DNA from: a candidate division NC10 bacterium CSP1-5 | Lineage (GTDB): Bacteria; Methylomirabilota; Methylomirabilia; Methylomirabilales; CSP1-5 | DNA length: 64,000 bases | NCBI GenBank assembly: GCA_001443495.1 | Contig: LDXR01000008.1 | Coordinates: 58,987-122,986 of the forward strand | Reading direction: 5' to 3' | In this document: positions 8,219 through 16,066 of the stretch, piece by piece | Numbering within the stretch: position 1 is the stretch's first letter | How the letters are laid out: each line of letters starts with the position of its first letter | The notes under the pieces: generated by a model | Database searches by the model: none | What the model saw: only the letters and a program-made list of their open reading frames with translations | What the model was told of the DNA's origin: nothing | Position numbers and translations under genes: made by a program

Positions 8219-8950
8219 ATGACACAGATCGCGCTCGAAAAGGTCAGCAGGGTCTACGGCGACGAGAAGGCCCTTCAGGATATCGATCTCACCTTCACGG
8301 ACGACGTGACCACCGCGGTCGTCGGCCCGAGCGGTAGCGGGAAATCGACGCTGCTGCAAGTAATCAACGGGCTGGTCAGGCCGAGCCACGGCACGGTGTT
8401 CGTTTTCGGGGAGCCCATCGACTATGCGCGCCTGCCCGAACTTCGATTGCGGATCGGGTATGCGGTCCAGGGGACAGGGCTTTTTCCCCATCTCACGGTT
8501 GAGGAAAACATCACACTCCTCGCGCGCCTGGTTAAATGGGACGCGGAGCAGGTCAAGGCCCGGACCGAGGAACTGATGCGGCTCGTAAATCTGCCGCTCT
8601 CCTTCGCCCGGCGCTACCCGCACGAGCTGAGCGGAGGGCAGCAGCAGCGGGTGGGACTCTGTCGCGCCATGGTTTTGAATCCCCGGATCTTTCTCCTCGA
8701 TGAGCCCTTCGGAGCCCTGGACCCTATCACGCGCAACGAAATCCAGCGGGAGTTTCTGCATCTGCAACAGATGGAGGCACGCACCATCGTGCTCGTCACC
8801 CACGACCTTCGAGAGGCACTGAAGCTGGCACAGCGTCTCGTCGTCCTGGACCGGGGGAGCCTGGTGCAACACGGCACCCGCAAGGAGATCCTGGAGGATC
8901 CGGCCAACGGATTTGTTCGGAGTTTCTTTCAGTCCCAGCTCGAGCAGTGA
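8219..8950 (+). CDS. ABC transporter ATP-binding protein, OpuC/EgtU type
   Basis: The 243-residue ATPase has Walker A GPSGSGKST (about residues 37-45), Q-loop YAVQGTGLFP, the ABC signature LSGGQQQRVG, Walker B FLLDEPFGALD and the switch histidine in LVTHD. It is most like the ATPases of quaternary-amine importers (OpuCA/ProV class), though without the C-terminal CBS domains those often carry. It starts 48 bp after egtB and is followed 15 bp later by a fused binding-protein/permease gene, so the two make a complete importer. Ergothioneine is a betaine, and a related transporter (EgtU) imports it in Firmicutes. Given the neighbours, ergothioneine or hercynine is the likely substrate, but glycine betaine or choline cannot be excluded. 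Confidence 0.82.
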   Translation: MTQIALEKVSRVYGDEKALQDIDLTFTDDVTTAVVGPSGSGKSTLLQVINGLVRPSHGTVFVFGEPIDYARLPELRLRIGYAVQGTGLFPHLTVEENITLLARLVKWDAEQVKARTEELMRLVNLPLSFARRYPHELSGGQQQRVGLCRAMVLNPRIFLLDEPFGALDPITRNEIQREFLHLQQMEARTIVLVTHDLREALKLAQRLVVLDRGSLVQHGTRKEILEDPANGFVRSFFQSQLEQ

Positions 8951-8965
8951 CGCCGAGGGGTCAAG

Positions 8966-10462
8966 ATGCGCACCGCGGTCATCTCGCTGGTCACATTGCT
9001 CTCCCTGCTTCTAGGGCCCGATACCGCAGGAGGGCAGACGGTCGTGGTGGGTTCCAAGCATTTCAACGAGGGGTACATCTTGGCCGAGATCAGCGCGCAA
9101 CTCCTCGAGGATCGAGGGTTCCGGGTCGAGCGAAAGTTCGGTCTGGGGGGAACGCTGGTCTGTTTCGAGGCGCTCAAGAATGGCGAGATCGACCTCTACC
9201 CAGAATATTCCGGGACACTCGAACAGGCGATCCTCAAGTTGCCCCATCGGGTCTCGCACAGGGAACTCCGGGAGATCCTCAGGCGCCGGTTTGACCTGGA
9301 CCTGCTGGAGTCCTTCGGATTCAGCAACACCTATGCGATCGCGGTCAGCAGAGGCCTCGCCCGGGAGCGGGGGTTGAAGACGATCAGCGACCTGGCCAAA
9401 CTTCCGAACCTCCGTGTCGGCTTCAGCCATGAATTTCTCAATCGCCAGGATGGTTGGCCCGGGCTGGCGCGGACGTACGGACTCCCCGCGCGGCCCGTGG
9501 GGATCGAACACGGGCTGGCCTATCACGCGATCCGGGAAAAGAGGCTCGACGTCACGGATGTCTACTCCACGGATGGCGACATCAAGAAGTTCGATCTCGT
9601 CCTCTTGGAGGATGACCGACGCTACTTTCCTGAATACCTGGCTGCACTCCTGGTCCGGAGTGGACTGGATGAGCAGATCAAGCGCATCCTCGGCGAACTG
9701 GCAGGCACCATCACCGCGGCTGAGATGCAAGGGCTCAATGGGCAGGTCCTCCTCGAGCGCAAGAGCTTTGCCGAAGTCGCCCAGCAATTCTTGCGCGAGG
9801 AAGGTCTGCTCCGAAGTCAAGGAACGGCCCTTTTAGGGAGCAGATGGGGGACCCTGCTTTTTCGGGCGGCGACCCATATCGAGCTTACGCTGATCGCCCT
9901 CGTCGCGGGTATGGCGGTGGCGATCCCCGGCGGCATAATGATCTACCGACTCCGTGCCATCTCGAAGCCGGTCGTTTACCTCGCCGGATTGCTACAGACC
10001 ATCCCCTCCATCGCCCTGCTCGCGTTCATGATTCCCTTTTTCGGCATCGGGGCGACACCGGCCATCGTGGCCCTGTTTCTCTACGCCCTGCTCCCGATCC
10101 TGCGAAACACCGCCGCGGCGCTCTTTTCGATAGATCCGGTCCTGAAAAGAGTCTCGGTTGGGATGGGGCTTACCGCATGGCAGCGTCTGCGGTACGTCGA
10201 ACTACCCTTGGCCGCCCCCACAATCCTGGCCGGCATCAAGACCGCCGCTGTCATCAACATCGGCACGGCCACGTTGGCTGCCTTCATCGGCGCAGGGGGG
10301 CTGGGCGAGCCGATCGTGACCGGGCTGGCGCTGAACGATACCGCCCTGATTCTTGAGGGGGCGGTTCCGGCCGCCCTGCTGGCGGTCGTGACCGAATGGG
10401 GTTTCGAGGGGCTGGAGAAGCTGTTGATCCCCAAACACCTGCTGCAAAAGCCCGCTGAATAG
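8966..10462 (+). CDS. Fused substrate-binding protein and permease of the OpuC/EgtU family
   Basis: A 498-residue fusion. Residues 1-24 are a signal sequence. Residues 25 to about 285 form an OpuAC-type solute-binding domain, starting VVVGSKHFNEGYILAEISAQ, with DLYPEYSGT and VTDVYSTDGDI as family motifs; aromatic residues in it could box a trimethylammonium group. Residues about 290-498 are a membrane permease with about five to six helices and the EAA-like loop GMGLTAWQRLRYVELPLAAP. In the well-studied EgtUBC protein the permease comes first and the binding domain last; here the order is reversed. With the ATPase gene upstream and egtD-egtB before that, an ergothioneine importer is a good guess, not proven. 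Confidence 0.8.
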   Translation: MRTAVISLVTLLSLLLGPDTAGGQTVVVGSKHFNEGYILAEISAQLLEDRGFRVERKFGLGGTLVCFEALKNGEIDLYPEYSGTLEQAILKLPHRVSHRELREILRRRFDLDLLESFGFSNTYAIAVSRGLARERGLKTISDLAKLPNLRVGFSHEFLNRQDGWPGLARTYGLPARPVGIEHGLAYHAIREKRLDVTDVYSTDGDIKKFDLVLLEDDRRYFPEYLAALLVRSGLDEQIKRILGELAGTITAAEMQGLNGQVLLERKSFAEVAQQFLREEGLLRSQGTALLGSRWGTLLFRAATHIELTLIALVAGMAVAIPGGIMIYRLRAISKPVVYLAGLLQTIPSIALLAFMIPFFGIGATPAIVALFLYALLPILRNTAAALFSIDPVLKRVSVGMGLTAWQRLRYVELPLAAPTILAGIKTAAVINIGTATLAAFIGAGGLGEPIVTGLALNDTALILEGAVPAALLAVVTEWGFEGLEKLLIPKHLLQKPAE

Positions 10463-10713
10463 AGATCTGGCGCGGTGGCGTTTCTTGTTCGCCTCAGACG
10501 TCTCTGCCAGGCCGAGCTGTGTCGCTGTACAATGAATGCCAGTGGGCTATCAAGCGTTGCCCGCGTTATGAAGCAAAAGGCCGGCTCAATTAGGCGCAAG
10601 GTCATGATTTGCAGGGCTAATTGTTGTGCCGGGCCTTATGGCACACTCCTTGCTAGGCTCCGTAGTGGTTGTCCTCACTTCATCACGTCTAGGCAAAGAA
10701 CTGGAAGGGGAAG

Positions 10714-12099
10714 ATGCTGAGGGAAAGTGCATTTCTGAGACGGCTGCGCAAAGAGCTCCCGGTGTGGCTTCAGCAGGGCTGGGTCACCCCGGGGAGTGTA
10801 CAGAAGATCCTCGACCATGTCGCCGCTCAGCGCGGCACCGGCGTTCGATATCTCCCCCTGGCGTTTTCGATTCTCGGGGTCCTGTTGCTGGGTGCCGGCG
10901 TCATCACCTTTTTTGCCGCTAACTGGAGCATCATGCCCAAGGTCGCCAAGCTCACCCTTCTCTTCGGCAGCATGTGGCTGGCCTATGCGGGGGCGGGCTA
11001 TGCGCTGAGATACCGGGAAGCCCCGCAGCTCGGCGAGGCGCTGCTCTTGCTGGGCGTGATTCTCTTTGGGTCCAACATCATGCTGATCGGCCAGATCTAC
11101 CACATTGACGCCCACTATCCGAACGGGGTTCTGCTGTGGGCCCTGGGCGGGATGGTGACGGCCTATCTCATGTACTCTCAGTCCGCCATGGTCGCGGCGA
11201 TCGCGCTCGCGACGCTCTGGACCGGCATGGAGTCCTTTGGATTCGACCGGAGTTTCCATTGGCCTTTCCTGATCCTATGGGCCTCTTGCCTTCCCGCCAT
11301 CCATAAGAAGAGATGGATGCCCGCCTCACACGTGGCCATGATCGGCCTCCTACTCTGGAGCTGGTTTGCCTTTCAGCACATTACCTGGAAGTCGCAGGAC
11401 TGGGGGGGCGGCGTGCCGCTGTATCTGATGCAGATTTACTTTCTAGCCTATCTGGGGATTTTTGTCTTGGGGCTGGTAATGGCGACGTACGGCCACCTCA
11501 GCCCTTTCTCCGGTGTGGTCCAACGCTACTCGGCCTTCGCGTCCCTGGCGAGTCTTTACGCCCTGACCTTCCCGCATCTTCACCGCGGCGTCGAGTGGTC
11601 GGGGGCAGGAAGCCGTCTCCGCGTGGCCGCCCAAGGTTCCTGGGTCATGGTGACCCTGACTGCCCTGGCTGCGGTGATCGCCTTTGCCTTATGGCACCGG
11701 GTCCGGACCTCCGGGGTGGACCGGCCGATTTACCTCAAGTGGGGAGATGGCTTGCTCGGCCTGACGATCGCCCTCGTCCTGGCCAATCTCTTTCTGACCG
11801 GAACGCATGGCGGGCCCGTTGCCATTGCATTCAATCTCCTCTTCCTTGCAGGGCTCGTGTGGCTCATCTTTGCGGGAATGCACGGCAATGACCGGGCCTT
11901 GGTCAATATGGCCTTTCTCTTTTTCGGCGTGGGGCTGCTGAGCCGCTATTTTGACACGTTCTGGACTCTACTGAATCGCTCGTACTTCTTCATGGGCGGC
12001 GGTCTCCTCTTGATCGGCGGTGGGTACCTCCTCGAGAAACAACGACGTAAGCTCACCGGCCGCATCGCCGCGGCGCAGGCTGAAGGGAGACACCCATGA
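10714..12099 (+). CDS. DUF2157 multi-pass membrane protein
   Basis: A 461-residue inner-membrane protein with about 10-12 hydrophobic helices. The N-terminal soluble stretch ends in PLAFSILGVLLLGAGVITFF, followed by AANWSIMPKVAKL, the 'A-x-N-W' signature of DUF2157. Family members have no established biochemical role. A GGAAGGGGAAG ribosome site lies just before the ATG at 10714. The stop overlaps the next gene by four bases (ATGA), and that gene encodes a GDYXXLXY-domain protein; the two families are known to occur together, so they probably act as a complex. Confidence 0.8.
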   Translation: MLRESAFLRRLRKELPVWLQQGWVTPGSVQKILDHVAAQRGTGVRYLPLAFSILGVLLLGAGVITFFAANWSIMPKVAKLTLLFGSMWLAYAGAGYALRYREAPQLGEALLLLGVILFGSNIMLIGQIYHIDAHYPNGVLLWALGGMVTAYLMYSQSAMVAAIALATLWTGMESFGFDRSFHWPFLILWASCLPAIHKKRWMPASHVAMIGLLLWSWFAFQHITWKSQDWGGGVPLYLMQIYFLAYLGIFVLGLVMATYGHLSPFSGVVQRYSAFASLASLYALTFPHLHRGVEWSGAGSRLRVAAQGSWVMVTLTALAAVIAFALWHRVRTSGVDRPIYLKWGDGLLGLTIALVLANLFLTGTHGGPVAIAFNLLFLAGLVWLIFAGMHGNDRALVNMAFLFFGVGLLSRYFDTFWTLLNRSYFFMGGGLLLIGGGYLLEKQRRKLTGRIAAAQAEGRHP

Positions 12100-12674
12100 G
12101 GACGACGCTCCGCCTCGCTATCCTCATTACGCTGCAAACGCTCGTCCTGGGGGCGATGATCGCCATGAAGCAGTGGACCTTGAGCACTGGCACCCCCATT
12201 GTGCTCGAGACCCAGCCGATCGATCCCCGCTCCCTCTTCCAGGGAGACTATGTGCGTCTGAATTACACAATCAGCACCCTGGGCGTGGCCGATCTTCCCG
12301 CGGACCGTCCATTCAAGAAGCACGGGCGGATCTACGTCCTCTTGCGGAGAGGAGATCCCTATTGGGAGCCGATCTCGATCCATCACGAACGACCCGCGTC
12401 ACCGCCAGACCACGTCGTCCTGAAGGGCACGGTGGTCGGCATGGGGAACAGGCGGTGGAACCCGGACTTACGGTCGTGGGAAGCGACCGAGCACTTGATG
12501 GTGCGGTACGGCATCGAGAATTACTTTGTCCCGGAGGGTGAGGGACGAGATGTGGAGCGCCCGACGCCGCATGAAAAGATTTCCATCCGTGTGGCGGTGG
12601 ATCGCTTTGGCAATGCCGGCATCAAGGCCGTGTTGGTCAACGGCCGGCCGCGGTACACCGAGACCCTCTTCTGA
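12096..12674 (+). CDS. GDYXXLXY-domain membrane-anchored protein
   Basis: A 192-residue protein with one N-terminal membrane segment (about residues 7-25) and a soluble domain outside it. The defining motif is GDYVRLNY at about residue 50, preceded by the DPRSLFQ segment typical of the family. The remainder is beta-rich and ends with VAVDRFGNAGIKAVLVNGRPRY. It overlaps the DUF2157 gene by four bases, which indicates coupled translation. The molecular function is unknown for the whole family. Confidence 0.85.
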   Translation: MRTTLRLAILITLQTLVLGAMIAMKQWTLSTGTPIVLETQPIDPRSLFQGDYVRLNYTISTLGVADLPADRPFKKHGRIYVLLRRGDPYWEPISIHHERPASPPDHVVLKGTVVGMGNRRWNPDLRSWEATEHLMVRYGIENYFVPEGEGRDVERPTPHEKISIRVAVDRFGNAGIKAVLVNGRPRYTETLF

Positions 12675-12714
12675 TCCCCCCACCCCTTCCTTGGCAGTTT
12701 CGACGACCTCCCGC

Positions 12715-12743
12715 TTGGGCCGGGCGTTCCCGTGGTGTAGAAT
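12715..12743 (+). promoter_or_regulatory. Candidate sigma-70 promoter, near-leaderless
   Basis: TTGGGC at 12715-12720 and TAGAAT at 12738-12743 are separated by 17 bases. The expected transcription start falls only two or three bases before the ATG at 12753, and no Shine-Dalgarno sequence is present. The message of the downstream nuclease gene may therefore be leaderless. Confidence 0.5.
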
Positions 12744-12752
12744 AGTGCGGTT

Positions 12753-13262
12753 ATGCGGTGGCTGGTGGACGGGTACAACGTGATCCGGTGCGACCCGGGC
12801 CTGGCGGCTCACGAGGGCGAGAGCCTCGAAGCGGGACGCGATGCGCTCTGTCGCCTTCTGGCAGACGCCGCCCGCACCTCCGGTGACCAGTTCACGATCG
12901 TGTTTGACGGGGCGCGAGGCGGCGGTGTGACCTTTGCAGGCAGGGGCGTGCGCATTCTCTTCTCGCGGGCGCCGGAGCGGGCCGATCACGTCCTCGCCCG
13001 GCTGGCCGGTGCAGGAGTCGCCGTGGTCACCAACGACCGCGAGCTACGACAAACGATTGCACGTACTGGCGCGGTTGCCGTGTCTGCCGATGAATTTGTG
13101 GCCCGAATCTTCGCGCCACCCGGCCCCGGCAGGAGCGAAGACGACGAAGAGGACCTCTCCCGAGGGCCGAAAAAGGGGAATCCCCACCGCCTCTCCAAGA
13201 AGGCGCGAGCGGCGACCCGCGCACTCAATCGTCTCAGGCATCGTCCCAAGCGGTCTCCGTAG
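12753..13262 (+). CDS. NYN-domain (YacP-like) RNA nuclease
   Basis: A 169-residue protein with the PIN-like NYN fold. MRWLVDGYNVI gives the 'D-G-Y-N' motif with the first metal-binding aspartate (residue 6). FTIVFDGARGGG carries the second, and ERADHVLARL and VVTNDRELRQ the third and fourth. B. subtilis Rae1/YacP, of this family, cuts mRNA on the ribosome. The C-terminal 45 residues are basic and may bind RNA. It is preceded by a promoter-like sequence and no ribosome site, and is likely expressed on its own. The exact RNA target is unknown. Confidence 0.8.
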   Translation: MRWLVDGYNVIRCDPGLAAHEGESLEAGRDALCRLLADAARTSGDQFTIVFDGARGGGVTFAGRGVRILFSRAPERADHVLARLAGAGVAVVTNDRELRQTIARTGAVAVSADEFVARIFAPPGPGRSEDDEEDLSRGPKKGNPHRLSKKARAATRALNRLRHRPKRSP

Positions 13263-13327
13263 GGACCTTGACCCCGAACACGCAGGCCGTTCGGAGGAGG
13301 CTGCTCTGGGGCAAGAGGGAGGAAGCC

Positions 13328-13822
13328 ATGTTGGTCGAGGAAAACATCAGGGTCACAGAGGAGCACCTCGAGGCCGAGGCGAACAGGGAGTTGGCCCGGC
13401 TACTCGGGACGCTTGCGGATGATTCCGTGTATGAAGAGAGCCTGTTGGAGGCGCCCGTTCGGGGCAAGGCGGCGATCGCGGGCTATTACCGGGAGCTCTG
13501 GAAGGGATTTCCCGACTTCAGCTACATCGTCACCAATCGGGTCGCTGATGACTCTTGCGTCATCTACGAGATGACATTTCGTGGGACGCACACCGGGACT
13601 TTTCGCGGCATCCCTCCAACCGGGAGGAGCGGCGAGATCAAGGGGGTCGTCGTCTTTCCGATGAAGAATGGTAAGGCGCTGGGGGAGCGGATATACCTTG
13701 ACAGCTTCTCGCTCCTCACCCAGCTCGGCGTCCTGCCGAAGCCAGAGAGCCTTTCCGGCCGCCTCCTCTTCTCTCTCCTCCGCCTCCGCCTCTCCATCAC
13801 CTCGTTCTTCCGTCGCACCTGA
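13328..13822 (+). CDS. SnoaL/NTF2-like fold protein
   Basis: A 164-residue protein with the cone-shaped NTF2-like fold, of the SnoaL-like ester-cyclase group. Typical features are GKAAIAGYYRELWKGFPDFS (about residues 40-60), the FRGTHTGTFRGIPPTGR motif and a final EIKGVVVFPMKNGK strand. SnoaL polyketide cyclases use an Asp/His pair, but most bacterial homologues have no known substrate. A strong AGAGGGAGG ribosome site precedes the ATG at 13328, so this start is preferred over the one at 13268. The C-terminal 35 residues are hydrophobic and basic. Confidence 0.72.
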   Translation: MLVEENIRVTEEHLEAEANRELARLLGTLADDSVYEESLLEAPVRGKAAIAGYYRELWKGFPDFSYIVTNRVADDSCVIYEMTFRGTHTGTFRGIPPTGRSGEIKGVVVFPMKNGKALGERIYLDSFSLLTQLGVLPKPESLSGRLLFSLLRLRLSITSFFRRT

Positions 13823-13997
13823 GGTGAGAAGGGTTCTCAGGTCCCATCCGGCGGGTTCCGCCTATGAGTTATGTCCAGCCCGCCTAGTCCTCCTGGTACG
13901 CGTCGTCCCGTGCCAGAAAGGGTTCCCATAATTGACCTCTTGCCTCGACAGGGCGGCCTAAGGATGGTTGCCTAGGCCAGTCATCCGAAAAATTTGC

Positions 13998-14045
13998 TTG
14001 ACAAGATATCCGCCTTATTCTAATTTTCACCCAAGGGTGAAAATT
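13998..14045 (+). promoter_or_regulatory. Promoter with overlapping 24-bp palindromic operator
   Basis: TTGACA at 13998-14003 and TCTAAT at 14019-14024 (15-base spacer) form a candidate promoter. A near-perfect palindrome spans 14022-14045: arm AATTTTCACCC, two central A bases, and the exact reverse complement GGGTGAAAATT. It begins inside the -10 element, so a bound protein would block RNA polymerase. AbiEi antitoxins are known to bind inverted repeats in their own promoter, and the gene directly downstream encodes an AbiEi-like protein. Confidence 0.7.
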
Positions 14046-14074
14046 GTTTCAGATTGAAAATTCTGGTGAAACAA

Positions 14075-15112
14075 ATGCTACAGGATGTCGAAAAGCACCT
14101 TACCCGGTTTTTTGCTGAGATCCCTGATTTGGGGGTAACAACCCGGAGAGAACCCTCCTCCCGGCACGGATTCCGTCCCGACATCGAAGTTCGGCTCCGT
14201 CGGGGGGATCGAAGGGCCGTGCTGCTCATCGAGGTTAAACCATCTGCGGAGCTGAGGATTGTGCACGACTGGGTCGACCGTCTGGCTCAATTGCCCGAAG
14301 CGCCCGACGCGCATTACCCCATCCTCTGTGCGCCTTACATAAGCGTTAAAGCTGCCGAAGTTCTTAAGTCGCACCGGGTCGGGTACATTGATCTTTCCGG
14401 AAACTGCTGGCTTGACCTTGGATTTCTCTTTGTCGAGCGCAGCGGTCAGCCCAATCGCTTCAAGGTTCCCAAAGAGCAGCGGAACCTATTTGCAGCTCGG
14501 GCGTCCAGAATTGTGCGCACCATGCTGGAGCATCCGGGGAAGGACTGGACCCTTCAGGAGCTTGCCCAAACTTCCGGCGTAAGCGTCGGTCTCGTGCATC
14601 GGGTGGCCAAGGCCCTGGAGGAGCGCTTATTCGCTGAAAGGCGGTGGGGTCGGTTTACCCTGCAGGACCCCGGAGGTCTTCTTGACGCCTGGCGGAGTTT
14701 CTATGTCGAGCAACGCATTCGATGGCGGCGTTACTATTGGGCCATGGTCCAGGATGTCCGCACGGGCATGCACGAAATTGCGAGCTACGCAAGGGAACTT
14801 GAGGTCCGCTACGTGTTTACCGGGCCTGCCGCAGCATCACTGCTAGTCCCGCACCTTATGGTTTCCGCCATTCACTGTTACGTTGACGCCCTTAAGCCTG
14901 TCCTGTTGGATTCACTAAAGGCTGATCCCGTCCCGTCGGGAGGCAATCTATGGTTCAGCGTGATTCAGAGGGAGGACATCTTCCTAGGATCCCATCAAAT
15001 CGAAGATCTGTATGTCGTGAGTGATATCCAGATGTACCTCGATCTTTCCGCCCTTGGCGGCCGAGGTGAAGAGGCTGCCCAAACCTTGCGAGAACGGCGG
15101 CTACAGTTCTGA
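14075..15112 (+). CDS. AbiEi-like antitoxin/transcription factor with nuclease-like N-terminal domain
   Basis: A 345-residue protein (352 if a TTG at 14054 is used). Roughly residues 30-60 read PDIEV...LLIEVKPS, a D-x(16)-E-V-K pattern seen in PD-(D/E)XK nuclease folds. At about 150-185 there is a winged-helix segment: DWTLQELAQTSGVSVGLVHR. The remainder resembles the C-terminal half of AbiEi-type antitoxins, with the strand YVFTGPAAASLL. The next gene, ten bases on, encodes a nucleotidyltransferase, as in AbiE type IV toxin-antitoxin systems. The palindrome over its promoter suggests autorepression. ATG at 14075 has GGTGA five bases upstream. The nuclease-like domain is not typical of AbiEi and makes this variant unusual. 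Confidence 0.6.
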   Translation: MLQDVEKHLTRFFAEIPDLGVTTRREPSSRHGFRPDIEVRLRRGDRRAVLLIEVKPSAELRIVHDWVDRLAQLPEAPDAHYPILCAPYISVKAAEVLKSHRVGYIDLSGNCWLDLGFLFVERSGQPNRFKVPKEQRNLFAARASRIVRTMLEHPGKDWTLQELAQTSGVSVGLVHRVAKALEERLFAERRWGRFTLQDPGGLLDAWRSFYVEQRIRWRRYYWAMVQDVRTGMHEIASYARELEVRYVFTGPAAASLLVPHLMVSAIHCYVDALKPVLLDSLKADPVPSGGNLWFSVIQREDIFLGSHQIEDLYVVSDIQMYLDLSALGGRGEEAAQTLRERRLQF

Positions 15113-15122
15113 GAGAGCTCCG

Positions 15123-15878
15123 ATGTTTGATGCACAAGCGACTACCCGGTGCCATCAAGTCCTGTGCGAGGTCATGGCCGCTTTAGGGGAGACCGCGTCT
15201 GAGGCCTACCTGATCGGTGGCTGGGCCATTTACTATGTCTTAGATCGACCCGATCGTCCCGTCAGTCGTCTGCCGTACGCTGGAACTCTTGATGTAGATG
15301 TGGCCCTGGCGTTTCAAATCCCCAAGAGGGAGGAACTGGTTGAGCGGCTTGTCTCCAAGGGATATGTTCGCGATAAGCGGATCGTAGACAGGCTCCTGCG
15401 GCCTTTCCCTGAAGGCGAAGTTCAGCCGGTTGCGGTAGACTTCTTGGGGGGTGACAAAGAGGTGCTCCAAACCCTTACTCAGCGTGTCGGCGTCGTGGGT
15501 AAGACCCCGGAGGGGGTGCCCTACGAAGGATCGGTGGCGGTTGCCAGAATGGAAGCGTGCCTGGCCATGAAAGCCATCGCCTTTGACCGGGACCCCAAGG
15601 ATAAAGACGCCTACGACATCTACTACCTCGTCACCTATGCGCGGGATGAGCAGGGTGACTGTGCGGACCACGTGAAGGCGACTCTCGAGCACCCACTGAT
15701 CCGGCGAGGGCTAGATGCCCTGACGGTCCATTTCGGGAGGCGAGAGGGTCGAGGGCTTCAAAAGGCCATGCAGATGTTGCGGGACCAGGATGGGATGAAT
15801 CCAGTTGAGGCTCGCGCCACAGTCCGAGCCTCCCTACGTGCCTTTTTCCGCAAGTTGGGTCACGACGTCAATTACTGA
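15123..15878 (+). CDS. Nucleotidyltransferase, AbiEii-like toxin candidate
   Basis: A 251-residue protein. AYLIGGWAIYYVL (about residues 28-40) is the glycine-glycine strand-loop of the DNA polymerase beta-type nucleotidyltransferase fold. TLDVDVAL (Asp57 and Asp59) supplies the metal-binding pair, and a third acidic residue may be the aspartate in AVDFLGG. RMEACLAMKAIAFDRDPKDKDAYDIYYL matches the K-x(n)-R-x-K-D-x-x-D element of the AbiEii family, which in known toxins adds nucleotides to tRNA. The start at 15123 is ten bases after the upstream antitoxin-like gene, with GAGAGAG before it. Role as toxin is inferred from fold and pairing. Confidence 0.65.
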   Translation: MFDAQATTRCHQVLCEVMAALGETASEAYLIGGWAIYYVLDRPDRPVSRLPYAGTLDVDVALAFQIPKREELVERLVSKGYVRDKRIVDRLLRPFPEGEVQPVAVDFLGGDKEVLQTLTQRVGVVGKTPEGVPYEGSVAVARMEACLAMKAIAFDRDPKDKDAYDIYYLVTYARDEQGDCADHVKATLEHPLIRRGLDALTVHFGRREGRGLQKAMQMLRDQDGMNPVEARATVRASLRAFFRKLGHDVNY

Positions 15879-16066
15879 TGGCGGCGATGGGCAAAACGAA
15901 CCAGAGGGGTGGCGATCAGATCAAGAAGTGGTCCACAACGGATGTGAGCCCCTGGTGAAGCCGAAGGCTTGTTAAGATGGTTTATTTAAGTGTCCATTGG
16001 CAGTAAAATCGATAGATGACGATTATTGGTTGACGGTCGGATCGAGAAGGCATAACAGCGGAAATC

